A stretch of 64,000 nt of DNA, taken from assembly GCF_000445105.1 (NCBI RefSeq), contig NZ_ATDP01000071.1, positions 124,001-188,000 on the forward strand, written 5' to 3'. This DNA comes from Sphingobium lactosutens DS20. Lineage in GTDB: Bacteria; Pseudomonadota; Alphaproteobacteria; Sphingomonadales; Sphingomonadaceae. The notes below the pieces were generated by a model. That model was not told where the DNA came from. It was given only the letters and a program-made list of their open reading frames with translations, and ran no database searches. This document shows positions 29,130-37,785 of the stretch, in pieces (the stretch's first letter is position 1; every line of letters begins with the position of its first letter). The position numbers and the translations under genes were made by a program.

Positions 29130-29930
29130 ATGGCAGGCAGGCTGGAAGGCAGAATAGCATTGGTAAGCGGCGGATTGCGCGGCATCGGTCGCGCGATATG
29201 CGACGCCCTGTCGAGCGGGGGCGCGCTGGTCTACGTGACCGATCTCGATGCGCCCGACGCTGCGGATGTCACGGCAATGTGCGCCGCCATGCCGGACGCG
29301 CGCTACATCCAGCTCGACGCCACCAGCGAAGCAGCATGGCAGGCCGCGCGCGAGCAGGTGGAGCGCGAACAGGGTCAGCTCGATATTCTGGTGAACAATG
29401 TCGGCGCGGACCTGACCGGCAAGGTTCAGGATCTCAAGCTGGAAGATTGGCGACGGCTGATCACCCTGAATCTGGACACGGTGTTTCTTGGCACCAAGAC
29501 GTTCCAGCCGCTGCTGGCCAAGGGCGGCGCTTCGACGCCCTATGGATCGAGCATCATCAATATCTCCTCGATCATGGGTCTGGTCGGCATGGGTGAAGTA
29601 TCGGCCTATAATGCATCGAAAGGTGGCGTGCGCCTGTTCACCAAATCCAATGCGCTGGAATTTGCCGATGCCGGCATTCCGATCCGCGTCAATTCGGTTC
29701 ATCCCGGATTTGTCGACACGCCGCTTCTGCGCAAGGGCTTCGAAGCCTGGGCCGCGCGAAGCGGCGAAACCGCTCAGGCGATGATCGACGCCATGGCAGC
29801 GACCACGCCGATCAAGCGATTGGCCCAGCCCAGCGAAATCGGGAAGGTCGTGGCGTTTCTAGCCAGCGACGACGCCAGCTACATGACCGGCAGCGAAGTG
29901 GTGGTGGATGGCGGCTGGACCGCGCGTTGA
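29130..29930 (+). CDS. SDR-family oxidoreductase
   Basis: 266 residues. Cofactor motif SGGLRGIG near 13-20, NNVG, catalytic Ser in NISSIMGL, and YNASK. The last helix ends GSEVVVDGGWTAR, typical for classical SDRs of catabolic clusters. The ATG at 29130 has GAGAGGA 9 nt upstream; longer upstream frames are Arg-rich and unlikely. The next SDR begins 20 nt after its stop, and the two (similar to each other) form an operon ending in a strong terminator at 30745. Confidence 0.88.
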   Translation: MAGRLEGRIALVSGGLRGIGRAICDALSSGGALVYVTDLDAPDAADVTAMCAAMPDARYIQLDATSEAAWQAAREQVEREQGQLDILVNNVGADLTGKVQDLKLEDWRRLITLNLDTVFLGTKTFQPLLAKGGASTPYGSSIINISSIMGLVGMGEVSAYNASKGGVRLFTKSNALEFADAGIPIRVNSVHPGFVDTPLLRKGFEAWAARSGETAQAMIDAMAATTPIKRLAQPSEIGKVVAFLASDDASYMTGSEVVVDGGWTAR

Positions 29931-29950
29931 GGCAAAAGGAGACGATGGGC

Positions 29951-30736
29951 ATGAACGACAAGACCAGCCTCAGCGGCACAGTGGCATTGGTGACGGGGGC
30001 GGCGGGCGGCATCGGCCGGGCCACCGTCGCAGCCCTTGCCAGATCGGGCGCAACCGTGGTCGCAAGCGATATCGCCGCCAACACCGAGCTGGCTGACGCG
30101 GCGCTTTATGTCCAACTCGATGTCACGGACGAGGCGGCATGGCAGGATGTGATCGCGCAGATCGATCGTGAATTCGGCCGGCTGGACATATTGGTCAATA
30201 ATGCCGGCATATCCGTCACCAACAGCATCGCCAGCACCAGCCTTGCCGAATTTCGCCGCTGCATGGCAATCAATGTCGACAGCATTTTCCTGGGCACGCG
30301 CTCGGCGCAGTCGCTGCTCGCGAAAAGCGGTGCCGATCGGCAGGGGGGATCGTCGATCATCAACCTGTCGTCGGTGGGCGGGTTGCGCGGCGCGCCCTTC
30401 ATGTCGACCTATTGCGCCAGCAAGGGCGCGGTGAAACTCTACAGCAAATCGGCGGCGCTGGAATTTGCGCTGCTCAAGCTGCCGATCCGGGTCAATTCGG
30501 TGCATCCCGGCGGGATCGAAACCAACATGATGGATACGATCTTCGCGCGCTATGTCGAAGAAGGCCTGTTCCCCGACCTGGACGCCGCGCGCGCCACGGT
30601 ATCGGCGGGCCACGCCATGAGCCGGATGGGAAAGCCGGAAGAGATAGCGGAAGGCATCGTCTATCTTGCCAGCCCGGCGGCCAGTTTCATGACCGGATCC
30701 GAACTGGTGATCGACGGCGGAATGACCTCTCGCTGA
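29951..30736 (+). CDS. SDR-family oxidoreductase
   Basis: 261 residues. TGAAGGIG near the N terminus, NNAG, NLSSVGGL and YCASKGA; ends GSELVIDGGMTSR. AAAGGAG lies 9 nt before this ATG; an in-frame ATG at 29945 is only 3 nt from it. Closely resembles the preceding SDR, and the pair could catalyse successive dehydrogenations (for example hydroxy to keto at two ring positions); the substrate is unknown. Confidence 0.88.
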   Translation: MNDKTSLSGTVALVTGAAGGIGRATVAALARSGATVVASDIAANTELADAALYVQLDVTDEAAWQDVIAQIDREFGRLDILVNNAGISVTNSIASTSLAEFRRCMAINVDSIFLGTRSAQSLLAKSGADRQGGSSIINLSSVGGLRGAPFMSTYCASKGAVKLYSKSAALEFALLKLPIRVNSVHPGGIETNMMDTIFARYVEEGLFPDLDAARATVSAGHAMSRMGKPEEIAEGIVYLASPAASFMTGSELVIDGGMTSR

Positions 30737-30744
30737 TACGGGAA

Positions 30745-30776
30745 AGGGCCTGGATCGTCCGGACGATCCAGGCCCT
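30745..30776 (+). terminator. Perfect-palindrome terminator after the SDR pair
   Basis: A 16-bp perfect inverted repeat (AGGGCCTGGATCGTCC and its complement), followed by CCTTTCG. It sits between the SDR operon and the oppositely oriented SnoaL-like gene at 30844 and can terminate both directions. Confidence 0.8.
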
Positions 30777-30843
30777 CCTTTCGCCGTCGACCCGTTATGT
30801 GGAGAGATGGGCCGGAGCGAAAAGGTCTGTACACACCACCTTG

Positions 30844-31266
30844 TCAGGTCTGGTGCAGGATCGAGAAGACCCGCTCGGCAAAGAGCCATTCGCCATTCTG
30901 CTTCACCAGCTTGTCGTTGTAGCAGGCGCGCGCACGCTTATCCTTGCCGGTGTCGGGTTCGGTATAGACTTCTGAAAAATAGGTGCGGGCTTGGGCGGTG
31001 TCGCCATCGACGCGGATCATCCCCGGCATCGCGACGAAGGATAACTCCGGATAGGCCGGCATGGCGCTGGCCCACAAATCCATGATCGCCGCACGCCCGG
31101 ACACGACCCCCAATTGCGGATAATGGGACAGGTCCCAGTGCGACTCTTCGGCCCAGAGGCTGGTCATCAGGTCACGATCGCAGCGATTGACCGCATCGGC
31201 GTAGCTTTCCATGAGTTCGCGGATCGCGATCCGGTCCTCCAGCGGCCCTGTATAGTTGCGGCTCAT
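30844..31266 (-). CDS. SnoaL-like / NTF2-fold protein
   Basis: 140 residues from MSRNYTGPLEDRIAIREL. The N-terminal helix IRELMESYADAVNRCDRDLM and SLWAEESHWDLSHY are typical of the SnoaL_4-type group common beside Rieske and SDR genes. This start (31266) has GGGAGGGAGAG upstream; a longer frame upstream overlaps the ligase gene out of register and is rejected. Lies downstream of the acyl-CoA ligase on the same strand (83 bp), so probably one operon. Catalytic function unknown. Confidence 0.8.
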   Translation of the reverse strand: MSRNYTGPLEDRIAIRELMESYADAVNRCDRDLMTSLWAEESHWDLSHYPQLGVVSGRAAIMDLWASAMPAYPELSFVAMPGMIRVDGDTAQARTYFSEVYTEPDTGKDKRARACYNDKLVKQNGEWLFAERVFSILHQT

Positions 31267-31349
31267 GTCTGCTCTCCCTCCCCTCCACAGCTTTGATGGG
31301 ATGATGGTAGGCCAGCATCGCGCGTCGCCCACCTCCTGAAAATGGCAGG

Positions 31350-32882
31350 TCAGCGATATTGGTCGCGCAGCACGCGGCGCAGCACCTTGCCAGAGGGGTT
31401 GCGGGGCAAGTCGGATTGGAAATCCACTGATTTTGGCGCCTTGTAGGCCGCAATCCGCTTGCGCGCCCATGCGATGATCTCGCTTGGCTGCGGCTCAGCG
31501 CCCTGGGTCGGGACGACGATCGCCTTGACCGCCTCGCCCCATTTGCTGTCCGGCACACCGATCACCGCCACGTCGGCGACCAACGGATGGCTGATGATGG
31601 CCTTCTCCACCTCGGCGGGATAGACATTCTCCCCGCCGGTGATGATCATGTCCTTGATCCGGTCGGCGAGGTAGACATAGCCATCGGCATCCATGCGTGC
31701 AGCGTCACCCGTGCGCAACCAGCCGTCCGCGTCGATGGTTTGGGCCGTGGAGTCCGGCCGCCCAAAATAGCCCGCCATGTTGGATGGGGACCGGATCGCC
31801 ACCTCGCCCACCTCCCCCGCCGGCAGCACATGGCCATCGGCATCGAGAATGCGAATATCCACGCCCGGCAGCGCCCGCCCGATGCTGGCCATGCGATCAT
31901 TGCCACGCACGTCATGATCCTCCGGCGCCAGCCCGGCGATAGTCCCGGCTGTTTCGGTCATCCCGTACATCTGGGCAAAGCCGCACCCGAAGATGGTGAT
32001 CGCCTGTTGCAACAGGTCGAGCGGGATCATCGACCCGCCATAGCAGATCGTTTCCAGAAAACTGAAATCGGTCTGCGCCGCGCGCGGATGGTCGCACATG
32101 ATGCGCAGCGCCGTTGGCACGATCATCAGCTTCGTGATGCGGTGCTCCACCAACAGGTCGAGCACCCTGTGCGGATCAAATTCGCGCACCACCACCGCCT
32201 TCGCCCCATGCTGAAGCGCCCAGAGCCCCCAGCCCGACCCGCTGATATGAAAGATCGGCATGGCGACCAGCGCCACGTCCCGCGACGACCAGACGAACCA
32301 GCCCGGCAAGGCGTCCTGCGACACATTATCGCGCAAGCCAAGCAGGCTGCGGTTGGTCAGCATCGCGCCATTGGGATTGCCGGTGGTGCCGGAGGTATAA
32401 AGTTGCAGCGCGACATCCTCATAGCCGCCATCGTGATGAGGGTCCGCTTCGGATTGGCTGTCACGCCAATCCGCATAGAGATCGCCGTCGCTCGCGGCTT
32501 CCGTCAAAAGGACGGGACAGGATGGCGCAGGGTCCAGCCGCGCGGCGAGTTCCGGGTCCACGACCAGCAAAGCGGGCCGGCAATCGGCCAGGATATAGGC
32601 AATTTCCGGCGGAGCGAGCCGCCAATTGACGGGCGTCATCACCATGCCTGCGCGGATCGCCCCCATCCAGATTTCGAAATAGGCGGCGCTGTTCTTGCCC
32701 AGATAGGCCACGCGGCTGCCCGTTGGCATAGCCATCGCCCGTAGGCCGTTCGCCACCTGGCTGGCGCGACGATCCAGCAAGGCATAGCTTATGCTTTCGC
32801 CTTCAAAGACGAGAGCCTCCGCATCCCCCTGATCGCGCGCATGTGCCCGCAGATACTGGCCTATCGTTCTGCGCTCGCCCAT
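31350..32882 (-). CDS. Acyl-CoA synthetase / AMP-dependent ligase
   Basis: 510 residues of the acyl-adenylate family, forming a CoA thioester from a carboxylic acid with ATP. Motifs: LYTSGTTGNPNGA (P-loop), YGMTETAG, GEVAIRSPSNMAGY, WLRTGDAARMDADGY, DRIKDMIITGGENVYPAEVE and the C-terminal PRNPSGKVLRR with the catalytic Lys. Substrate unknown; medium-chain or alicyclic acids are plausible given the island. Start at 32882 (MGERRTIG). Divergent from the SDR at 33048. Confidence 0.93.
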   Translation of the reverse strand: MGERRTIGQYLRAHARDQGDAEALVFEGESISYALLDRRASQVANGLRAMAMPTGSRVAYLGKNSAAYFEIWMGAIRAGMVMTPVNWRLAPPEIAYILADCRPALLVVDPELAARLDPAPSCPVLLTEAASDGDLYADWRDSQSEADPHHDGGYEDVALQLYTSGTTGNPNGAMLTNRSLLGLRDNVSQDALPGWFVWSSRDVALVAMPIFHISGSGWGLWALQHGAKAVVVREFDPHRVLDLLVEHRITKLMIVPTALRIMCDHPRAAQTDFSFLETICYGGSMIPLDLLQQAITIFGCGFAQMYGMTETAGTIAGLAPEDHDVRGNDRMASIGRALPGVDIRILDADGHVLPAGEVGEVAIRSPSNMAGYFGRPDSTAQTIDADGWLRTGDAARMDADGYVYLADRIKDMIITGGENVYPAEVEKAIISHPLVADVAVIGVPDSKWGEAVKAIVVPTQGAEPQPSEIIAWARKRIAAYKAPKSVDFQSDLPRNPSGKVLRRVLRDQYR

Positions 32883-32941
32883 GTCTGGCCTCCTCCTCCC
32901 GCCTTGAAGCCCGCACCATAGAGTGCCCAAGAAGCATGCGC

Positions 32942-32961
32942 CCCTGTCAATTTCCATGGGG
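32942..32961. promoter_or_regulatory. Lux-box-like inverted repeat (site g, weak)
   Basis: CCCTGTCAATTTCCATGGGG fits 11 of 18 defined positions. It is 59 nt upstream of the ligase start at 32882, and a TATGGT hexamer on the minus strand (32920-32915) begins exactly 21 nt from it, the same geometry as stronger sites. Confidence 0.35.
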
Positions 32962-33047
32962 GCCCGCGAGGACTGGCGAAATCGTCAGTGCCCGAACGCC
33001 CCCAACGCCATATGATGCGCCATCATCGTGGAACAGGAGAGACCCGC

Positions 33048-33809
33048 ATGGACCTGGGCTTGAAGGGGCGTAAAGCCATATTGATCGGCGCCAACGCCAG
33101 CGTCGGACGCCATACCGCCGAAGTGCTGGCGCAGGAGGGGTGCCATGTCGCGCTGTGCGGGCGGACGCAGGACAAGGTCGACCGGGTAATCGCTACCGTC
33201 AAGGACTTCGGCGTGGAGGCCTTTGGCAAGGCGGTCGATGCACGCGATGCGCAGGCACTTCCCGCCTTCATCGACGAAGCCGCCGCCGCGCTGGGCGGAT
33301 GCGATATCTTCATCAGCTTCGTGTCGGCCAATCCGGGCGAGGACAGCGACGATGGCTGGATGACGGTGATGAACGCCGACATCCTGCCCCTGTCACGCGG
33401 TATCCGCGCGGCATTGCCCCATCTGCAAAAATCCGATGCCGGCTCCATCGTCACCCTGTCATCCACCGGAGCGGTGGAGGAGTTCATGGGGCCGCAACCC
33501 TATAATGCGCTGAAGGCCGCCGTCATCAATTACAGCAGCGCATTGGCGCAGAAACATGCCGCGGACGGCATTCGCGTCAACTGCCTGATCCCCGGTCCCA
33601 TTTACACTGACGATGGTCCCTGGGCTGGCATCAAGTCCGGCATGCCCGACTTTTACGACATGATCCTGTCGCAAATTCCGATGGGCCGCATGTGCAGCGG
33701 CGAGGAAATCGGCAAGGCGATCGCCTTCGTCGCCTCGCCCGCCTGCCGGTTCATGACGGGCGCCGGCGTCGTGGTGGACGGCGGCTTCACCAAACGGGTC
33801 CAGTTTTAA
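33048..33809 (+). CDS. SDR-family protein with degenerate cofactor motif
   Basis: 253 residues. The usual TGxxxGxG is altered to IGANASVG, but Ser (TLSSTGAV), YNALK and the C-terminal VVVDGGFTKR are kept, so it is still likely an NAD(P) oxidoreductase. AGGAGA lies 7 nt before the ATG at 33048. Begins an operon with the ThuA-like gene at 33826 (16 bp gap). Confidence 0.85.
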   Translation: MDLGLKGRKAILIGANASVGRHTAEVLAQEGCHVALCGRTQDKVDRVIATVKDFGVEAFGKAVDARDAQALPAFIDEAAAALGGCDIFISFVSANPGEDSDDGWMTVMNADILPLSRGIRAALPHLQKSDAGSIVTLSSTGAVEEFMGPQPYNALKAAVINYSSALAQKHAADGIRVNCLIPGPIYTDDGPWAGIKSGMPDFYDMILSQIPMGRMCSGEEIGKAIAFVASPACRFMTGAGVVVDGGFTKRVQF

Positions 33810-33825
33810 GGCAGGAGCGGCGCGG

Positions 33826-34602
33826 ATGAGCGAGGAACAGCCGGAAAGGCTCAATTGCGTGCTGATCGCAGGCGGGCTTTATCATGATTTCGATTTTGCC
33901 CGCCTGGAACTGTTGAAACTCCTGGCGGAGGATCCGCGGGTGCGAACCCGTGTGTTCGAAGATTATGGGAATATCGAGGCGATCCGTGCGGCCGATTTCC
34001 TGATCACCTACACCTGCGATGTCACCCCCCCGCTTGCGGTGCAGGAAGCGTTGCGGGATTGGGTGGCGCAGGGTGGACGCTGGTATGCGCTGCATGGGAC
34101 CAATTCGGTGCTGCGCCTGTTCGACAATGGCCTTTATGGCGCGCCGCGTTGGGCGCCCTTGCTGATGGAGACGCTCGGCACCCAGTTCATCGCCCATCCG
34201 CCGATCGCCCCCTACAGGGTCGAGGTCGCCGATCCCGACCATGTGCTCACGCAAGGGATCGAGCCGTTTGAAACCATCGATGAGCTGTATCTGATGGAAC
34301 GGCATGGCGATCTGCACATCCTGCTCGACACCCCGTTTGAAGGCGACGCCACCGGCTTTGACGAGCATGAATGGGCGCACGACCGACACCCCGTGCTCTA
34401 CATCAAGACCCAGGGCGAGGGGGCGGTGCTCTACAATACTTTAGGCCATTGCCGCGGCCATTATGACATGCAGCCCTTCCTGGACTGGTGGCCCCAGGTG
34501 GATCGCTGCGCCTGGGACCTGCCGGTCTTCCATGATCTGCTGCGGCGAGGCATCGCCTGGGCCAAGGAGGGGAAAAGCGCCCGCACGCCAACCGTCAGCT
34601 AA
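33826..34602 (+). CDS. ThuA-like domain protein
   Basis: 258 residues of the ThuA (class I glutamine amidotransferase-like) fold. Seen: VLIAGGLYHDFDFARLELLK, DFLITYTCDVTPPL, GGRWYALHGTN, and HEWAHDRHPVLYIKTQGEGA with the ThuA-type HPVLY near the C terminus. The family is linked to trehalose utilisation and sugar metabolism in rhizobia but its chemistry is unclear. A second ThuA-like gene lies at 47471. The stop codon overlaps the end of the opposite-strand Rieske ferredoxin gene by 8 nt. Confidence 0.85.
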   Translation: MSEEQPERLNCVLIAGGLYHDFDFARLELLKLLAEDPRVRTRVFEDYGNIEAIRAADFLITYTCDVTPPLAVQEALRDWVAQGGRWYALHGTNSVLRLFDNGLYGAPRWAPLLMETLGTQFIAHPPIAPYRVEVADPDHVLTQGIEPFETIDELYLMERHGDLHILLDTPFEGDATGFDEHEWAHDRHPVLYIKTQGEGAVLYNTLGHCRGHYDMQPFLDWWPQVDRCAWDLPVFHDLLRRGIAWAKEGKSARTPTVS

Positions 34603-34957
34603 GCGGCGTCACAGGCAGATGCTCGGCGCCCGGCGCTTCGTCGGGCACTGCCACCTCGATCCAGCCATCAACTTCGCGCACCGAAAAGCGCAGGAGCGGC
34701 GCATAGCCCGCCCCGCCCAGACATTCGCCATTGTCCAGCTTGAAGCGCGCGCCATGCAGCGGGCACATCACCGCGCCACGCCGGACCCGTCCGTCGGGCG
34801 TAAAGCTTGCCGCCTGATGCGTGCAGCGATTGATAAGCGCATGGAACGCCCCCTCTTCGCGGGCTATCAGCACGGGCCAGCCATTGACGACGAAGCCCGC
34901 CAGCGAGCGATCGGGAACATCCTGCGCCAGAACGACGCGGTGGTAAGTTTCAGGCAT
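34595..34957 (-). CDS. Rieske [2Fe-2S] ferredoxin
   Basis: 120 residues from MPETYHRVVL. One Rieske cluster site: CTHQAAS and CPLHGARF (C-x-H ... C-x2-H). Small Rieske ferredoxins deliver electrons to Rieske oxygenases; this is the only such carrier in the window and could serve the three oxygenases at 46135, 55869 and 58317. No ferredoxin reductase is visible. AGGAAGAG lies a few nt before this ATG, so I prefer it over one 12 codons upstream. Follows the acyl-CoA dehydrogenase gene on the same strand. Confidence 0.88.
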   Translation of the reverse strand: MPETYHRVVLAQDVPDRSLAGFVVNGWPVLIAREEGAFHALINRCTHQAASFTPDGRVRRGAVMCPLHGARFKLDNGECLGGAGYAPLLRFSVREVDGWIEVAVPDEAPGAEHLPVTPLS

Positions 34958-35026
34958 ATCTCTTCCTGTTGTTATCTCGCCGGACTGTGCCATCGCAAAA
35001 GGCGACGGGAAAGGGCAATCGCGGCT

Positions 35027-36127
35027 TCAGGCCGCCCGGCACAGATCGGCATAGTCGCGCAGGTCATGATCCGCATCGCCAAGCAGGCGGGTGAGCAGCA
35101 AGGCGCGCTTGAACGCCTGCCCCACCATCAGTTCCTCGGTGGTGCCGATGCCGCCGTGCAATTGGACGGCGTCCTCCGCGATTTTGACGGCGGCGGCGCT
35201 CACATAGGCCTTGGCCCCCACGATTGCGGCATGCGCCTCTTTGCTACCGGCGGATTGGGCCGCGGCGCGATAGAGCTGGGACCGGCTGAGTTCGACCAGT
35301 GCATAATCATCCGCCAGGCGATGCTGGATCGCCTGAAACCGACCGATCGGCTGGCCGAATTGATGGCGGGTCTTCACATAATCGAGCGTGGCGTCGAACA
35401 TATGGCCCATCAGGCCCACCAGCTCGGCGGTGATGGCCAGCCGCGCCAAGTCCAGCACGGCATCCAGCGCGGCCGCGCCATCGGGCAGCCGGATGGCCGG
35501 AACGTTGTCCAGACGCAGGTCGCTCGCCACCGATCCATCGACCAGCCGGTAATCCTTGCGATGCAGGCCGGGTGCATCGGCGACAATGAAATAGACAGAA
35601 GTAACGCCCTCATCATCCTGGGCGCTGACCAGCAGGGCATCGGCAAAAGGCGCGCCCATGACGCAGATTTTCTCCCCATTGAGCCGGACATCGTCCTTCC
35701 CCGTGGCCCGCATATCGATCGTGCGCGGCAGGTAGCGGCCTGACCGTTCTAGATGGGCAAGCGCGCAGAAACGCTCTCCCGCAGCAATCGCCCGCAGCCA
35801 CTGCGCTCGCAAATCCTGATGCCCGCCTCTATCCAGCAGGGTTGCGCCGAGCAGGATCGTGGCCAGATAGGGTTCGACGGCGACTGCGCGCCCAAGGGAT
35901 TCACCGAGCGTGATCAGTTCGACCGCGCCGCCGCCCATGCCGCCCATATCCTCCGGCAGCGGCAGCGCCAGCAAACCCATGTCGGCAAAGATCGCCCAGT
36001 TTTCGCGCGCAAATCCCTCCGGCCGGGCCACATAGGCCAGGCGCTTGGCCGCATCATAACGGTCCGCCACGAAGCGATCGACCAGATCCTTGAGCATGGT
36101 CTGCTCGTCGTCGAGATCGAAATTCAT
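35027..36127 (-). CDS. Acyl-CoA dehydrogenase
   Basis: 366 residues, short for the family (usually 380-400). N-terminal helix domain MNFDLDDEQTMLKDLVDRFV, a beta domain that is weakly conserved, and a C-terminal helical domain with LHGGIGTTEELMVGQAFKRA. Short FadE proteins like this often form heterotetramers with a second acyl-CoA dehydrogenase in steroid and side-chain degradation; the 402-residue partner candidate lies at 38933. Desaturates an acyl-CoA at alpha-beta, probably. Divergent from the LuxR-type gene. Confidence 0.88.
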   Translation of the reverse strand: MNFDLDDEQTMLKDLVDRFVADRYDAAKRLAYVARPEGFARENWAIFADMGLLALPLPEDMGGMGGGAVELITLGESLGRAVAVEPYLATILLGATLLDRGGHQDLRAQWLRAIAAGERFCALAHLERSGRYLPRTIDMRATGKDDVRLNGEKICVMGAPFADALLVSAQDDEGVTSVYFIVADAPGLHRKDYRLVDGSVASDLRLDNVPAIRLPDGAAALDAVLDLARLAITAELVGLMGHMFDATLDYVKTRHQFGQPIGRFQAIQHRLADDYALVELSRSQLYRAAAQSAGSKEAHAAIVGAKAYVSAAAVKIAEDAVQLHGGIGTTEELMVGQAFKRALLLTRLLGDADHDLRDYADLCRAA

Positions 36128-36273
36128 GGCGCTTTCAGTCCCCTGCTCCAGAGCGGTTTGCGGTCCGGGATCGCATGGCCCCGGTTCGCTCCGTTAAAGC
36201 ATTATGACAGCGGCTCAGCCGACTGCGCTTTCCGCTAGGAAGCGCGCGGGGCGTGCCATATCGCCCCACAACG

Positions 36274-36293
36274 ACCTATGACTTGTCACAGGT
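36274..36293. promoter_or_regulatory. Lux-box-like inverted repeat, best copy (site a)
   Basis: ACCTATGACTTGTCACAGGT: two 9-bp arms, one mismatch between them, 2-bp centre. This defines the consensus ACCTRTGACNNGTCAYAGGT. The outer ACCTRT and AYAGGT match the classical lux box outer hexamers (ACCTGT...ACAGGT) with the same 20-bp length. Lies in the divergent region before the LuxR-type gene and the acyl-CoA dehydrogenase gene, suggesting autoregulation. Confidence 0.7.
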
Positions 36294-37210
36294 TTTTGGA
36301 CGCTTGTCTAAGCATTGTGGCAGGCGTAGCCTCCTTGGCTATGGAGAGAACAGACGACTCATTCGTCGCCTGCATGGACCGCATCGACCAACAGAGCATC
36401 AGCCCGGTCGATTTTCGGACACGCAGGCAGGGCACCATCTGCATCGCGTCGATCGACGATGTGCGACCAGCCGCGGAGGCGTTGCGGGACCTGGCGAGGG
36501 AACTCAGCAATTTCCGCGTAGCCGCCTGCGCCAACATCGCGTCGAAATCCGCGATGACGGACGCGGACGGCAATCCGCTGGCATCGTCCATATTCGGCTG
36601 GCCGGGGTCAAAGGACCAGTGGTGGAAAAAGCCGCTTCTGGCGCTCAGCTCCCCCCTTCCCTTCGCCTGCCGCTACGAAAGCGAGCCTTTCTGGGCCAAT
36701 GCCCATGGCATCTACACCCGCGCACCCAATCCGCTCTTGGACCAGATCGACCTGTCGCACTTCGCCGATGAAGTGAACGCGCCCGCCGCGATCGTCATTC
36801 CTGTACACCTGCCATTCGGCCAGATCGGTGTCGTCAGCTTTTCGCCCATCGATGAACGGCGGAGCGACCTGTCGCGTGAGTTTGATCTCTACGCCGACGT
36901 ACTGGAATATCAGGCCCGGCGCTTCATCAGCGGCTATTCGCGTGTCGCAAGCCAGCGCCATTGGATTCCGCGCAATTGCCGCCTGTCCAAGCGCGAAGTC
37001 GAATGTCTGCGCTGGGCGGCGCTGGGCAAGACCGATGTCGAGATTGCGATGATCCTGTCGCGCAGCTGCGCCACCGTGCGCTTCCATATCCACAATGCCG
37101 CGACCAAGCTAGAGGCGGTCAACCGCAGCCAGACCGTGTTCAAGGCAACCCAGCTCGGCTACCTGGGCAGCGTCGCCGTTTCGGCTGCGCAAGGCCATAA
37201 TCACGCCTGA
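36278..37210 (+). CDS. LuxR-family transcriptional regulator (solo), putative master regulator
   Basis: Up to 310 residues. The C terminus is a GerE/LuxR helix-turn-helix (LSKREVECLRWAALGKTDVE, then IAMILSRSCATVRFHIHNAA). The N-terminal ~200 residues fit a diverged autoinducer-binding-like domain: PLPFACRYESEPFWAN and AAIVIPVHLPFGQIGVVSFS recall the ligand-domain core of LuxR/TraR, though the classic AHL-contact residues are not all evident. The ATG at 36278 lies inside the 20-bp operator, so translation probably starts later (GTG 36317, ATG 36341 or 36374; none has a clear ribosome site). No luxI is in the window. Ends in a strong terminator. A catabolic ligand rather than an AHL is plausible. 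Confidence 0.85.
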   Translation: MTCHRFLDACLSIVAGVASLAMERTDDSFVACMDRIDQQSISPVDFRTRRQGTICIASIDDVRPAAEALRDLARELSNFRVAACANIASKSAMTDADGNPLASSIFGWPGSKDQWWKKPLLALSSPLPFACRYESEPFWANAHGIYTRAPNPLLDQIDLSHFADEVNAPAAIVIPVHLPFGQIGVVSFSPIDERRSDLSREFDLYADVLEYQARRFISGYSRVASQRHWIPRNCRLSKREVECLRWAALGKTDVEIAMILSRSCATVRFHIHNAATKLEAVNRSQTVFKATQLGYLGSVAVSAAQGHNHA

Positions 37211-37238
37211 TCAACCCCGCCTATAGTGACCTCCCCTG

Positions 37239-37270
37239 CCCCGCCAGTCCACTGGCGGGGATTCCTTTTT
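37239..37270 (+). terminator. Rho-independent terminator after the LuxR-type gene
   Basis: CCCCGCCAGT / ACTGGCGGGG, a perfect 10-bp stem with a 2-nt centre, followed by ATTCCTTTTT. It separates the regulator gene from the next operon. Confidence 0.9.
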
Positions 37271-37298
37271 GTCCACCCCGGCGCGGCCATTCGGGCCA

Positions 37299-37318
37299 AC
37301 CTATGCTTTCTTACAGAA
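37299..37318. promoter_or_regulatory. Lux-box-like inverted repeat (site l) with -10-like box
   Basis: ACCTATGCTTTCTTACAGAA fits 12 of 18 positions (7 of 9 in the left arm). CATACT at 37340-37345 follows after exactly 21 nt, and the GTG start at 37375 is 56 nt downstream. It precedes the DUF35/thiolase/2-oxoacid dehydrogenase operon. Confidence 0.5.
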
Positions 37319-37374
37319 GCCATCGCGCGCTGCCCTTTCCATACTCCATCGGGTCAAGAGGGAGAGCATCGCCT

Positions 37375-37782
37375 GTGGGGCAGACCATAGACATAGCCGA
37401 GGGATTGTTCGTCGATACGCCGCATCCGACCCTGATCGGCGGGCGGCATCGCCAGACCGGTCGCATCGTCTTTCCCTGCCCGACCGGCAACCCGGACTAT
37501 GAGCCGATGCTGCTCCCGCGTCGGGGCACGCTCTGGTCCTGGACGGTGCAGCGGTTCCGGCCTAAGTCCCCGCCCTATGCTGGGCCTGAAGAATTTTCGC
37601 CCTTTGCGCTGGGCTATGTGGAGTTGCCGGGCGCGGTGATCGTGGAGGCCCCCTTTGCGGATGTGGCCTTCGACAATCTGCGGATCGGCATGGAGATGGA
37701 AACGGTGCTCATCCCCCTCAATCATGACGGGCAAGGACGTACCATTCGCACCTTCGCCTTCGCACCGGCGCGAGAGGGTTAA
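37375..37782 (+). CDS. DUF35 OB-fold protein, partner of acyl-CoA thiolase-like enzyme
   Basis: 135 residues from a GTG with AGAGGGAGAG upstream. OB-fold DUF35 pattern: RQTGRIVFPCPTG, LWSWTVQRF, PFALGYVELPGAVIVEAPF, DNLRIGMEMETVL. The N-terminal zinc ribbon normally has four Cys; here only one (FPCP) is visible, so zinc binding is probably lost. DUF35 proteins pair with thiolase-fold enzymes, including ChsH2/Ltp2-type retro-aldolases of steroid side-chain removal. It is followed 3 nt later by such a thiolase-like gene, so the two likely form one enzyme. Confidence 0.85.
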   Translation: MGQTIDIAEGLFVDTPHPTLIGGRHRQTGRIVFPCPTGNPDYEPMLLPRRGTLWSWTVQRFRPKSPPYAGPEEFSPFALGYVELPGAVIVEAPFADVAFDNLRIGMEMETVLIPLNHDGQGRTIRTFAFAPAREG

Positions 37783-37785
37783 GCC

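Noticed and set aside
36278-37210. LuxR-type gene as a classical AHL receptor
   Set aside because: No luxI nearby and the ligand domain is diverged; AHL sensing is not supported, though not excluded.
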